From Streptomyces sp. TRM64462 (lineage in GTDB: Bacteria; Actinomycetota; Actinomycetes; Streptomycetales; Streptomycetaceae): a stretch of 64,000 nt of DNA. Both the position numbers and the translations under genes were made by a program. The stretch spans positions 22,908 to 86,907 of the forward strand of contig NZ_JABWDV010000344.1 of assembly GCF_013362995.1 (NCBI RefSeq), in the 5' to 3' direction. This document shows, one piece after another, positions 47,400-56,600 of this stretch; position 1 is the stretch's first letter; each line of letters opens with the position of its first letter. Under the pieces are notes generated by a model. That model made no database searches, was not told where the DNA came from, and worked only from the letters and a program-made list of their open reading frames with translations.

Positions 47400-49546
47400 C
47401 CGGCCCTCACGCTTCCGACAGCGCTGATCCGCTGGACCGGCTGCACCCTGGTCTGCTGCACCACGTCATCAACACCCTGGGCTGGCCGGGCCTGCGACCG
47501 CTCCAGCAGGAAGCGATCGGGCCGCTGCTCGACGGTCGCGACGCCGTACTGCTGGCACCCACCGCGGGCGGAAAGACGGAGGCAGCCGCCTTTCCTCTGT
47601 TGTCCCGGATGGAAGCGGAGCGCTGGACCGGCACCTCGGTGCTTTACGTGTGTCCGCTCAAGGCCTTGCTCAACAATCTCCTGCCCCGGCTGCAGGCGTA
47701 CACGTCGTGGCTGGGCCGGTCGGCCGCGTTGTGGCACGGGGATGTGACGCAGGGCCGCCGCAAGCGGATCCTGCGCGAGCGGCCGGACGTACTGCTGACC
47801 ACACCCGAATCGCTGGAAGCGATGCTGGTCAGCGCGAACGTCGACCACCGGCAGTTCTTCTCAGGTCTGCGGGCCATCGTCGTGGACGAGGTGCACGCCT
47901 TCGCCGGGGACGACCGCGGGTGGCATCTGCTCGCCGTGCTGGAGCGGCTACAGCGGGTCGCCGGACATCCGGTACAGCGGGTCGGGCTGTCGGCGACCGT
48001 GGGAAACCCGGACCAGCTGCTGGCCTGGCTGCAGGGGGCGGCGGCCGGCGAACGCCCCGCACACGTCGTCGCTCCGCACCTGCGGGAGGCTTCTCCGACG
48101 CTGCCGCCGCCTGGTGATGTCCAGCTCGACTACGTGGGTTCGTTGGCGAACGCCGCGACGGTGATCGCAGCGCTCCATCAGGGCGAGAAGCGACTGGTGT
48201 TCTGCGAGTCCCGCAAGCAGGTGGAGGAACTGGGGACTGCTCTTCGAGCCAGGGGTGTCACCACCTTCCTCTCCCACGCTTCCCTGTCCGCCGACGAGCG
48301 GAGGCGGGCCGAGGAGGCCTTCGCCGAGGCCCGCGACTGCGTGATCGTCTCCACGAGCACCCTCGAACTCGGCATCGACGTCGGCGACCTGGACCGGGTC
48401 ATACAGATCGACGCGCCCCACACTGTGGCCGCGTTCCTGCAGCGCATCGGACGTACGGGCCGACGGGCGGGCTCGTCACGCAACTGCCTGTTTCTCGCTC
48501 TGGACGAGGGGGGCCTCCTCGCAGCGTCTGCGCTCCTGCTCCTGTGGGGGCGGGGGTGGGTCGAGCCGGTGACGGCTCCTCCCGAGCCCCGGCATATCGC
48601 CGCCCAGCAGATCCTCGCGCTGTGCCTGCAGGAGCACCGCGTGGGCGACCGGCTCTGGCAGGAGTGGTGGGGTGGGCTCGGCGCATTGGGCACGGCGGCG
48701 GAGCCGGTCGTGCGCCATCTGGTCGCCGAGGGCTATCTGGGCCGGGACGGCGGCATGCTGTTCGTGGGGCCGGAGGCCGAGAAGCGCTTCGGATTCCGCC
48801 ACTTCATGGACCTGACCGCCGTGTTCACGGCGGCTCCCGAGTTCACGGTCCTCGCGGGCCGAACGGAGATCGGGACGACCGATCCCGCGCTGCTCACCGA
48901 GGAGGTGGCCGGCCCAAGGCGCCTGCTGCTCGCCGGGCGCAGCTGGCAGGTCACCTACATCGACTGGTCGCGGCGCCGTTGCTTCGTCGAACCCGTGAAC
49001 GACGGTGGTCGGGCACGCTGGGCGGGGCTCAGCACGGCGCGAGCCACCTCCTACGAACTCACCCGAGCGGTCCGGGAGGTGCTGCTCGGCGCGACGCCCC
49101 CGGTCTCGCTCACCCGCCGGGCCGAAAGCGCGCTTGTGCGGGCACGCGAAGAGAACTCCCACCTGGTACACCCGGAACGCTCCGTCATCATTCGGGGCGG
49201 ACGGGATACGAACGTCCGATGGTGGACCTGGGCGGGATACCGCGCGAACGCCACTCTGGCGGCCAGTCTCGGCTCTGTCGCCGATCCGCTGCAACGACCG
49301 ACAGCGGCGTACCTGCGGCTGCGGGAGGACATCACGCCCAGGGACTGGGCAAGGGCACGCGCATCAGCGGCTGAGCACCTGTGCCTGCCCGCCGTGGATT
49401 CCCGAGCGCTGGCCGGCCTGAAATTCAGCGCGGCGCTGCCCCCACGCCTGGCCGAGGCGACGCTGGCAGCACGCTTGGCTGACCTGGATGGGGCCGCGGC
49501 GGCCCTCCTTGAACCATCCCGATTCACGCGACCCGCGAACACGTAG
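47396..49546 (+). CDS. brxHI: BREX type 2 helicase BrxHI (Lhr-like DEAD/DEAH superfamily 2)
   Basis: A 716-aa SF2 helicase. Motif I is APTAGGKTEAA (54-64), motif II is VVDEVHAFAGDDRGWHL (DEVH, near 163), motif III is GLSATVG, and the helicase C motifs are VSTSTLELGIDVGDLDRVIQIDAP and FLQRIGRTGRRAGSSRNCLFLA. The Lhr-like winged-helix and beta-barrel regions follow. The start is GTG 47396, overlapping the brxD stop (GTGA). It is the last BREX gene; the helicase may move DNA or R-loop structures during phage recognition, but its role in BREX-2 is not settled. Confidence 0.93.
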   Translation: MTGPHASDSADPLDRLHPGLLHHVINTLGWPGLRPLQQEAIGPLLDGRDAVLLAPTAGGKTEAAAFPLLSRMEAERWTGTSVLYVCPLKALLNNLLPRLQAYTSWLGRSAALWHGDVTQGRRKRILRERPDVLLTTPESLEAMLVSANVDHRQFFSGLRAIVVDEVHAFAGDDRGWHLLAVLERLQRVAGHPVQRVGLSATVGNPDQLLAWLQGAAAGERPAHVVAPHLREASPTLPPPGDVQLDYVGSLANAATVIAALHQGEKRLVFCESRKQVEELGTALRARGVTTFLSHASLSADERRRAEEAFAEARDCVIVSTSTLELGIDVGDLDRVIQIDAPHTVAAFLQRIGRTGRRAGSSRNCLFLALDEGGLLAASALLLLWGRGWVEPVTAPPEPRHIAAQQILALCLQEHRVGDRLWQEWWGGLGALGTAAEPVVRHLVAEGYLGRDGGMLFVGPEAEKRFGFRHFMDLTAVFTAAPEFTVLAGRTEIGTTDPALLTEEVAGPRRLLLAGRSWQVTYIDWSRRRCFVEPVNDGGRARWAGLSTARATSYELTRAVREVLLGATPPVSLTRRAESALVRAREENSHLVHPERSVIIRGGRDTNVRWWTWAGYRANATLAASLGSVADPLQRPTAAYLRLREDITPRDWARARASAAEHLCLPAVDSRALAGLKFSAALPPRLAEATLAARLADLDGAAAALLEPSRFTRPANT

Positions 49547-49859
49547 TCGCCGTGTTAGAGCCATCACAGCGGATCCGTACCGACGCTTGGGCCGCACGTG
49601 CTCGATCCCTCGTCCGTCCGACATCGGCCATCCCCGTGCCTGGTCAGTCGTTACCAACGGGATCGGTCCCGCCCAATCCAATGTCGTCGAAGCGGAGCCT
49701 ACGCACCGACGGCCTGCACCACCTCACCGACAAGGGCCTTCGCTTGTCACGTGAGCGGCACGATTGCCCCAGTCATCAGCCCGCCGCCTTGGCACGCGGT
49801 ACGGCTCTCCCCGTTCCCATGCTCCTGATCCCCCGCCGGGGGCACTTCCGGAAAACAAG

Positions 49860-49889
49860 CCCTGACCTGCAGAAGTGCAGGCCAGGGCT
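49860..49889 (+). terminator. Hairpin after brxHI
   Basis: GCCCTGACCTGCA pairs with TGCAGGCCAGGGC (13 positions, one A-C mismatch) around a GAAG tetraloop, followed by TTAGTTGTGT. This is the probable end of the BREX transcript, about 310 bases after brxHI. Confidence 0.65.
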
Positions 49890-50086
49890 TAGTTGTGTCT
49901 GCCAAAACGACCGAGCCGCACGGTCCTGGCCTCCCGTCCCGGCCGCCCGGCCTCCCACATACGCGACGGGGCGTCCGCTGCGGCGGTTTCTCGGGCGGTT
50001 CGAACCCCTCGGCCCTGTCCGCGGCAGTGTGGTCTTCTCCCGCTCGTCGTAGAGCCGGCGCCTGTGAAGTGATCTGCCTCACAAGG

Positions 50087-50113
50087 TGTCACAGCGATCC
50101 GTCATGCGGTGTC
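50087..50113 (+). promoter_or_regulatory. ECF41-type promoter
   Basis: TGTCACA (50087-50093), 16-bp spacer, TGTC (50110-50113). The published ECF41 consensus is TGTCACA-N16-CGTC, so only one base differs. It lies 139 bp upstream of the flavoprotein gene that is coupled to the ECF41 sigma gene, which implies autoregulation of the pair. Confidence 0.75.
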
Positions 50114-50252
50114 TTGAGGTCGAACCCCTTGAGGCAGAGGAGACAGCATGACCGAGAGGACCGAGGCGATGGTGATCGCCGGTTCCCTTCCGGGATCAGG
50201 GGGTTGTTCCGCTCAGCTCACCGGGATCAAGCGAAACCGACAGGAGCAACTC

Positions 50253-51464
50253 ATGAAGCACCGCATCGTCGTCCTCGGTGCCGGCTATGCCGGGGCCTAT
50301 GTGGCCGGGACGCTGGCCCGTCGGCTGTCCCCGGTGGACGCCGAGATCACCGTCGTCAACGCCGAGCCGGACTTCGTCCAGCGGCTGCGGCTGCATCAGC
50401 TCGCGGCCGGCCAGGAGGTCGAGGCTCCCCAGCTCGCCGACGTCTTCGCGGGCACGGGGATACGGCTGCGCCTTGCCCGTGTCGCCGCCGTCGACGCCGA
50501 GCGCCAGGTCGTGACGCTGGCTGACGCCGACGGCAGCGGTGGCGGTGAGATCCGGTACGACACGCTTCTCTACGCGCTCGGCAGTCGCGCCGCCGATCGC
50601 GGCGTCCCCGGTGTGGCCGAGTACGCCTTCGACGTCGCCGGACGGCCCTCCGCGCTGCGCCTGCGCGCGCGGCTGGACAGCCTGGGCAGGAGCGGCGAGG
50701 GCGGGAGGGTGGTGGTCGTCGGCGACGGGCTGACCGGCATCGAGACCGCCACCGAGATCGCCGAGTCCCGGCCCGGCCTGTCGGTGACGCTCGTCGCCCG
50801 CGGCGAACTGGGCGCCCGGCTCTCCGCCGGGGCCCGCGGCCATCTGCGCCGGGCCTGCGACAGGCTGGGGATCACCGTCCTGGAGCACACCCGCGTCGAC
50901 GCCGTCGAAGCGACGCGGGTGCGGTGCGCCGACGGCACCGCCCTGGCATCCGACGCCACCGTGTGGTCGGCCGGGTTCGCGGCCGGCCCCATCGCCGCCG
51001 ACGCCGGGCTGGAGGTCACCGGGGACGGTCGGATCGTCGTCGACCGCACCATGCGGTCGGTCTCGCACCCGAACGTCTACGCCGTCGGCGACAGCGCCTA
51101 CGCCATCGGCGACAACGGCCTGCCGCTGCCGATGTCCTGCGCCTCGGCCGGCTACACCGGCATGCAGGCCACGGCCGCGATCGTGGGACGTCTGACCGGA
51201 CGCAAGGTCCCGAACGTCAAGCTGGACTACCACGGCAACCACATCAGCCTCGGGCGGCGGGACGGGATCCTCCAGCTGGTCGACGCCGAAGCGCGGGCGA
51301 AGCCGACGTACATGGGCGGCCGGAAGGCCGCGCGGATCAAGGCGGGCATCCTCAAGGGCGCGCTGTGGACCACCTCCCACCCGACCTTCGGCCTGCCCAA
51401 GCGCAAGCGCCGCCTGGCCGCCGCGCCCGGTCTGTCCGCCGAGAAGCGGGAGACCGTGAGATGA
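50253..51464 (+). CDS. NDH-2-like FAD-dependent NAD(P)H oxidoreductase, partner of the ECF41 sigma factor
   Basis: A 403-aa pyridine-nucleotide:disulphide-type flavoprotein. The FAD motif is RIVVLGAGYAGAYVAG at the N-terminus, the NAD motif is VVVVGDGLTGIETATEIAE (near 150), and the second FAD contact is VYAVGDSAYA. There is no paired redox CxxC, and the C-terminus (GALWTTSHPTFGLPKRKR) is short, without a clear transmembrane helix. It resembles type-II NADH dehydrogenase-like proteins. ATG 50253 is chosen for its AGGAG site; the open frame starts 105 bases earlier. It overlaps the sigma gene by 4 bp (ATGA). ECF41 sigma genes are typically linked to one oxidoreductase, decarboxylase or epimerase gene that is their regulon. 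Confidence 0.9.
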   Translation: MKHRIVVLGAGYAGAYVAGTLARRLSPVDAEITVVNAEPDFVQRLRLHQLAAGQEVEAPQLADVFAGTGIRLRLARVAAVDAERQVVTLADADGSGGGEIRYDTLLYALGSRAADRGVPGVAEYAFDVAGRPSALRLRARLDSLGRSGEGGRVVVVGDGLTGIETATEIAESRPGLSVTLVARGELGARLSAGARGHLRRACDRLGITVLEHTRVDAVEATRVRCADGTALASDATVWSAGFAAGPIAADAGLEVTGDGRIVVDRTMRSVSHPNVYAVGDSAYAIGDNGLPLPMSCASAGYTGMQATAAIVGRLTGRKVPNVKLDYHGNHISLGRRDGILQLVDAEARAKPTYMGGRKAARIKAGILKGALWTTSHPTFGLPKRKRRLAAAPGLSAEKRETVR

Positions 51465-52357
51465 ACGACCACACCACCGACCTGGCGACCGAAGCGTTCG
51501 TCGCCCACCGCAACCTGCTCTTCACCGTCGCCTACGAGATGCTCGGATCGGCGGCCGACGCCGAAGACGTCCTCCAGGAGACCTGGCTGCGCTGGATCAA
51601 GGTCGACCTGGGGCAGGTCACCGACCAGCGGGCGTACCTGGTGCGGATCACGACCCGGCAGGCCCTCAACCGGCTGCGCGCCATGAAGCGCCGCCGCGAG
51701 GCGTACGTCGGCCAGTGGCTGCCCGAGCCACTGCTCACCGCACCTGACGTGGCCGAGGACATCGAACTCGCCGAGAGCATGTCGATGGCGATGATGCTCG
51801 TCCTGGAGAGCCTCTCCCCGACCGAGCGGGCGGTGTTCGTGCTGCGCGAGGTCTTCGAGTTCGCGTACGACGAGATCGCCGAGGCCGTCGGCAAGACCCC
51901 GGCGGCCGTACGGCAGATCGCGCACCGCGCCCGGGGGCACGTCGACGCCCGCCGGCCGCGCCGGACGGCCTCCGCGAGTGAGGCCCGGGCGGCGCTGGAG
52001 TCCTTCCAGCGTGCCCTGGAGACCGGGGACCCGCAGGGTCTCCTCGACGTACTCGCCCCCGATGTCGTGCTGCTCAGCGACGGCGGCGGAGTCAAGAAGG
52101 CCGCGCTGCATCCGGTCATCGGCGCCGAGAAGATCGTCCGCTTCTATCTCGGCGGCTCCGCCAAGGTCCAGGCCACGATCACCTGGGGGCCCACCGTGGT
52201 CAACGGCAGCCCGGCGCTCGCCCTGTACGTGGGCGGCGAGTTCGAGGGCGTCATGGCCGCCCGTGTGGAGGACGCCCGCATCACCGGCCTCTACTTCGTC
52301 CGCAACCCCGAAAAGCTCACCCACGTCACCGCCGAGACCCCGCTCACCCTGCGCTGA
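51461..52357 (+). CDS. ECF41-family RNA polymerase sigma factor with SnoaL-like C-terminal extension
   Basis: A 298-aa extracytoplasmic-function sigma factor. Region 2 is RNLLFTVAYEMLGSAADAEDVLQETWLRW (18-45) and region 4 is LSPTERAVFVLREVFEFAYDEIAEAVGKTPAAVRQI (118-153). ECF41 hallmarks are WLPEP in the linker (86-90), DGGG (207-210) and the C-terminal NPEKL (282-286, consensus NPDKL). The SnoaL-like domain from about 175 modulates activity in place of an anti-sigma factor in this family, and no anti-sigma gene is present. The start ATG 51461 overlaps the upstream stop. Confidence 0.94.
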   Translation: MNDHTTDLATEAFVAHRNLLFTVAYEMLGSAADAEDVLQETWLRWIKVDLGQVTDQRAYLVRITTRQALNRLRAMKRRREAYVGQWLPEPLLTAPDVAEDIELAESMSMAMMLVLESLSPTERAVFVLREVFEFAYDEIAEAVGKTPAAVRQIAHRARGHVDARRPRRTASASEARAALESFQRALETGDPQGLLDVLAPDVVLLSDGGGVKKAALHPVIGAEKIVRFYLGGSAKVQATITWGPTVVNGSPALALYVGGEFEGVMAARVEDARITGLYFVRNPEKLTHVTAETPLTLR

Positions 52358-52379
52358 CGCCGACACCACGTGCCGCCGC

Positions 52380-52415
52380 GCCCGCCTGCCGCCGGTCGGA
52401 AAACCGGTGGCGGGC
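52380..52415 (+). terminator. Hairpin after the ECF41 sigma gene
   Basis: GCCCGCC plus CCGGT pair with ACCGG and GGCGGGC, with a bulge of a few bases on the left arm and a CGGAAA loop. It lies 22 bases past the stop and 28 bases before the next gene. Confidence 0.5.
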
Positions 52416-52443
52416 CCGGTCGGACCGTGGTGAGGATCGAGGC

Positions 52444-53067
52444 ATGTCAGACTTCCTGGAGACCGGCCGGCTCGTCCTGCGGGCGTTCACCGCGGCCGAC
52501 ACCGATCACCTGCTCGCCCTGGACAACGACCCCGAGGTCATGCGCTTCATCAACGGTGGCCGTCCCACCAGCCGCGAGGCGATCGAGACGCGGACGCTGC
52601 CGCGGCTCCTGCACGACTACCCGTGCTGGGAGACCCGTGGTTACTGGGCCGCGCGGGAGAAGACCACCGGCGCCTTCCTGGGGTGGTTCGAGTTCCGGCC
52701 GCTGGAGGAGCACAGCCCCGCCGTGGTCGAACTCGGCTACCGGCTGAACCAGGCGGCATGGGGGCGCGGCTACGCCACCGAGGGGTCCCGGGCCCTGATC
52801 GACAAGGGGTTCACGGACCTGGGGGTCGAGCGGGTCACGGCGAACACGATGGCCGTCAACACCCGTTCCCGTCGCGTCATGGAGAAGTCGGGCCTGTCCT
52901 TCGTCCAAAACTTCACCGGGGACTGGCCGGAGGCGATCGAAGGCTCCGAGCACGGTGAAGTCGCGTACGAACTCACCCGGACCGCCTGGGAAAGGAGCGG
53001 CCCAGGGTGCGGAGGGCCTCGCCGCGGGGTGGGACGTCGGGGAGGTGACGGGCCGCCGACTGTATGA
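52444..53067 (+). CDS. GNAT-family N-acetyltransferase (RimJ/RimL-like)
   Basis: A 207-aa acetyltransferase. The N-terminus LETGRLVLRAFTAADTDHLLALDNDPEVMRFI is typical of the RimJ/L group. The acetyl-CoA core is VVELGYRLNQAAWGRGYATEGSRALIDKGF and the C-terminal motif is NTRSRRVMEKSGLSFVQNF. The substrate is unknown. The last 30 residues are Gly/Arg-rich and overlap the 3' end of the convergent gene by 95 bp, so the tail may be unimportant. The start is ATG 52444. Confidence 0.88.
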   Translation: MSDFLETGRLVLRAFTAADTDHLLALDNDPEVMRFINGGRPTSREAIETRTLPRLLHDYPCWETRGYWAAREKTTGAFLGWFEFRPLEEHSPAVVELGYRLNQAAWGRGYATEGSRALIDKGFTDLGVERVTANTMAVNTRSRRVMEKSGLSFVQNFTGDWPEAIEGSEHGEVAYELTRTAWERSGPGCGGPRRGVGRRGGDGPPTV

Positions 53068-53428
53068 GGAGGGTGGTCAGGGCCAGTTCCAGTTCCGGGG
53101 TGACGGGTGCCGGGGCGGGGTGCCGGGCTTCGGGGGTGATGACGGCTTCGAGACGGGTGCGCGTGGCGGTGAGCAGGCGGGCGGCCAGTGCGTGCGGGTC
53201 CGGGTGGCCCGCGGCCTCCAGGACGGTGGGCAGGGTGGTGGACAGGTCGTCGAGGATGGCCTCGCGGTGGTCGCGCAGGAGGGCCGCGGGTGCCGGCAGG
53301 GGGCGGCCGCGGGGCGACCAGGGTGGTGTCACCCGGCTGAGCCCTTCGTGGAGGGCGTCCGCGAAGCTGCGGCTGATGAGGTCCAGCGTGTCGTCGAGCC
53401 CGGTCTCGGCGGGGGTGGTGCCGCTCAT
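52973..53428 (-). CDS. Small protein of unknown function
   Basis: A 151-aa helical protein. ATG 53428 has GAGGGAGA just upstream. The sequence begins MSGTTPAETGLDDTLDLISRSFADAL and ends GEALRTLGRSFPRRSG. I do not recognise a domain, and there is no signal peptide or membrane helix. It is convergent with the GNAT gene (95-bp overlap) and divergent from the SARP regulator. Good codon bias and a ribosome-binding site support it as real. Confidence 0.6.
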   Translation of the reverse strand: MSGTTPAETGLDDTLDLISRSFADALHEGLSRVTPPWSPRGRPLPAPAALLRDHREAILDDLSTTLPTVLEAAGHPDPHALAARLLTATRTRLEAVITPEARHPAPAPVTPELELALTTLLIQSAARHLPDVPPRGEALRTLGRSFPRRSG

Positions 53429-53599
53429 CTCGTCTCCCTCGGACTGCGGTTGACCGACGTGTCTGGCGTGAACGTAGCCAGGGCGTCCCACAGCGGGCCC
53501 ATGTCCGGGTCACCGGGGGCTCTTTGGCTGATTCGCGCTGCTCAGGGGGCGGGGCGCGTGAGATGCGTAACGTTCTCGGTACGGACCAATGCGCTGAGT

Positions 53600-53611
53600 T
53601 AGTGTGACCGC
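53600..53611 (+). promoter_or_regulatory. Possible leaderless promoter of the SARP gene
   Basis: TAGTGT (53600-53605) lies only 6 bases before ATG 53612, and no Shine-Dalgarno sequence is visible. Transcription from this -10 box would start at or next to the ATG, giving a leaderless mRNA, which is common in Streptomyces. No convincing -35 box. Confidence 0.4.
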
Positions 53612-56600
53612 ATGCGATTCGGGGTGCTGGGCCCGCTGGAGGTGTGGACCGATACGGGGAGGCCGGTTCGAGTCCCCGAGGTGAAGGTCCGCACCCTGCT
53701 CGCCGGTCTGATCGCCGGGCACGGACAGGTGGTGCCCACGCTCCGGCTCATCGAGGCGCTGTGGGGCGGTTCGCCCCCCGCCAACCCCACCGCGTCCCTG
53801 CAGGCCAAGGTCTCTCAGTTACGGCGGGCCCTGGAGGACGCCGAGGAGGGCTCACGGGACCTCGTGGCGCACCGGCCGCCGGGGTATGTGCTGCTGGCCG
53901 CGGAGGACGCGGTGGACGTGGGGCGGTTCCGGTCCCTGGTGGCGCGGTCGCGGGCGCTCGGCGATCCGGCCCAGAAGGCCGGGGTGCTGACGGACGCTCT
54001 GGCGCTGTGGCGTGGGCCCGCGTTCGCGGACTTCGCCGACGAGCCCTTCGTACGGAGTGCCATCGTCGGTCTGGAGGAGGAACGGCTGACGGCGGTCGAG
54101 GAGCATGTGGAGGCCCGGCTCGAACTGGGCGAGCACGGGCTGCTCGTGGGCGAGCTGACGGCGCTGGTGGCGGCCCATCCGCTGCGGGAGCGGCTGCGGA
54201 TGGCGCACATGCGGGCCCTGTACCAGGTGGGCCGGTCGTCGGAGGCCCTGGACAGCTACGCGGATCTGCGGCGCCATCTCGACGAGGAGCTGGGTCTGGC
54301 GCCGGGCCCCGCGATCGACGCGCTGCAACAGGCCGTTCTGCGCCAGGACCCGGCGCTCAGGTCGACGGCGGTGGCGCCGGTGTCCGGGACGGCGGCGGCA
54401 GCGGTACGGGTCAGGACCAACCTGCCGGACGCGGCGAACGCCCTGGTCGGGCGGGACGCGGCGGTGGCGGAGGGCCGCCGTCTGATCGCGCGGAACCGGC
54501 TCGTGACGTTCACCGGGCCCGGCGGTGTGGGCAAGACGCGGCTGGCCGTCGCCGCCGCGCGGGAGCCGGCCGGGGACTTCCCTGATGGTGTGTGGCTGGT
54601 CGAGCTGGCAGGGGTGCGGCCGGAGGAGGACGGCACGGAGGCGTCGTGCCTCGCCGACCACGTCCTCGCGACGCTGGGGATCCGGGAGGAGGCCGACAAC
54701 ACGGAGGGCCCCGCCCCGGTCATGGACCTGTGCCGGTCGGGGCGGCTGCTGGTGGACTCGGTGGCGTCCCGCGAGCTGCTCGTCGTGCTCGACAACTGCG
54801 AGCACATGGTGGACGAGGTCGCGGCGCTGGTGGGGCTGCTGCTGGAGAAGGCGCCGGGGGTCAAGGTGCTGGCCACCAGCCGGGAGCCGCTGCGCGTCCA
54901 GGGCGAGACGGTGTGGCCGGTACCGCCGCTGGAGCTGCCCGCGTCGGCGGAGCGCGCCGCGCTCGAACGGTCCAGCGCCGTCGAGCTGTTCGTGGAGCGT
55001 GCCAGGGCCGCGGACCCATCGTTCGTCCTCGATCCCGCCACGGCTCCGGCGGTGGCCGCGGTCTGCCGCCGGCTGGACGGGATACCGCTGGCGCTGGAGC
55101 TGGCGGCCACACGGGTCCGGGCACTGGGCGTGCACGAGCTGCTGGAACGGCTCGACGACCGCTTCCGGCTGCTCAACACCGGCTACCGGGGCGCACCGCC
55201 GCGTCAGCAGACGCTGCAGGCGACCATCGACTGGAGCTGGAGCCTGCTGTCCGAGGCGGAGCAGACGGTGCTGCGCCGCCTGTCGGTGCACCGGGAGGGC
55301 TGCACGCTGGCGGCGGCGGAGGACGTGTGCGGCGGGGGTGACGTGCCGCGCGGCGAGGTCGTCGACATCCTGGCCCGGCTGGTGGACCGGTCCCTGATCA
55401 CCCGGGGCGACGACCGGGCGGGGGCGCGCTACCGGCTGCTGGAGTCGGTGTGCGCGTACGCCGAGGACCGGCTCGACGACGCGGGCGAGGCCGCGGAGCT
55501 GGCCTGGCGGCACGCCCTCCACTACACGGAGCTGGCCGAGCGGGCGAGGCCCCACCTGCACGGCCCGGACCAGCACCGGTGGCTCCAGCGGCTGTCGGCG
55601 GAGACCGCGAACTTCCGGCAGGCGCTCCAGGAGGCGCGCAAGCGGGGCGCGGCCCGGCTCGCGCTGCGCCTGGTCAACGCGCTGGCCTGGTACTGGATCC
55701 TGATGGGGCGGCTGACGGACGCTCACCGGTCGCTCGCCTCCGTGCTGGAGCTGACCCATGCGGTGGCGACGGGGCCGGGCGGGGGCGACCGTACGGGAAT
55801 CGGTACGGCGAGCGGTACGGCGAGCGGTACGGGGACGGGAGTGCCGGCCCGGTCGGTGTCGGACACCATGGCAGGACCGGCCATCGCAGCCCCGCCGGCC
55901 ACCGCGCCGGAACCAGGGCGCCGGGCCGGGTCCGGGTCCGGAGCCGGATACGGGGCCTGGACCGGGTGGGAGCCGGGGAGCGGGCGCGCCGAGACGGTGG
56001 CCGGGCGCGCCGAGACGGTGGCCGGGGGCGGCGATCCGGCCGGTGTCCTGGCCGAGGCGGCCGAGGCGGCCGAGGCGGCCGAGGCCGCGACCTGGTACGA
56101 GGGAATCGGGCTGCTGCTCGGCGAGGGGAGGCCGCAGGAACGTGGCGGCGGCGGGGCGGGCCCGGGGCCGGGGCCGGAGGAGCGGTGCTCGGTGGGCCGG
56201 GCACGCGCCAAGTGGTTCGTGGGGTACGCCCTGTGGGAGGTGGGCGCGCTCTGCGCGTCCGCGGAGCGGGTCAACGCGGCACTGGCCGACTTCCGGGCGC
56301 TGCGCGACGGCTGGGGGGTGGCCGCGGCGCTCAGCAGCCGCGCGGCCCTGGCCATGGCGCGGGGCGACCTGGACACGTTGCACGACGACGCGCTGGAGGC
56401 ACGCGCGCAGTTCACCTGGCTCGGTGACGTGTGGGGCCAGTTGAAGGCGGCGCAGGCGCTGGCCGTGCACGCCGAGATCACCGCCGACTACGCGCTGGCG
56501 GCGCAACTGCACCGGGAGGGGCTGCGGATGGCGGAGTCGCTGGAGCTGTGGTCGGAGGTGTCGCGGCAGCTGTCCGGCCTGGGGCGGATCGCGCTGCTGT

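Larger units (their letters stand above)
49547..50252. other. 706-bp intergenic region at the right edge of the defence island
   Basis: No convincing gene. It holds a hairpin at 49860-49889, the ECF41-type promoter at 50087-50113 and the leader of the flavoprotein gene. GC is lower in 49547-49720 than in the neighbours. Short open frames here have no recognisable sequence and no good ribosome-binding sites. I searched it by eye for a copy of the tRNA-Arg 3' end as an attachment site and found none. Confidence 0.5.

Noticed and set aside
49997..50006. GGTTCGAACC, resembling a tRNA T-loop and possibly an attachment site
   Set aside because: The flanks do not form a T-stem or acceptor stem and do not match the 3' end of tRNA-Arg at 15112-15183; the decamer is simply palindromic.
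49552..50052. A 166-codon plus-strand open frame after brxHI
   Set aside because: It lacks a good ribosome-binding site, runs through the hairpin at 49860-49889 and has no recognisable protein sequence.
15184..50252. Integrase, transposase or CRISPR array in the defence island
   Set aside because: No tyrosine or serine recombinase, IS transposase or regularly spaced repeat was found on either strand.
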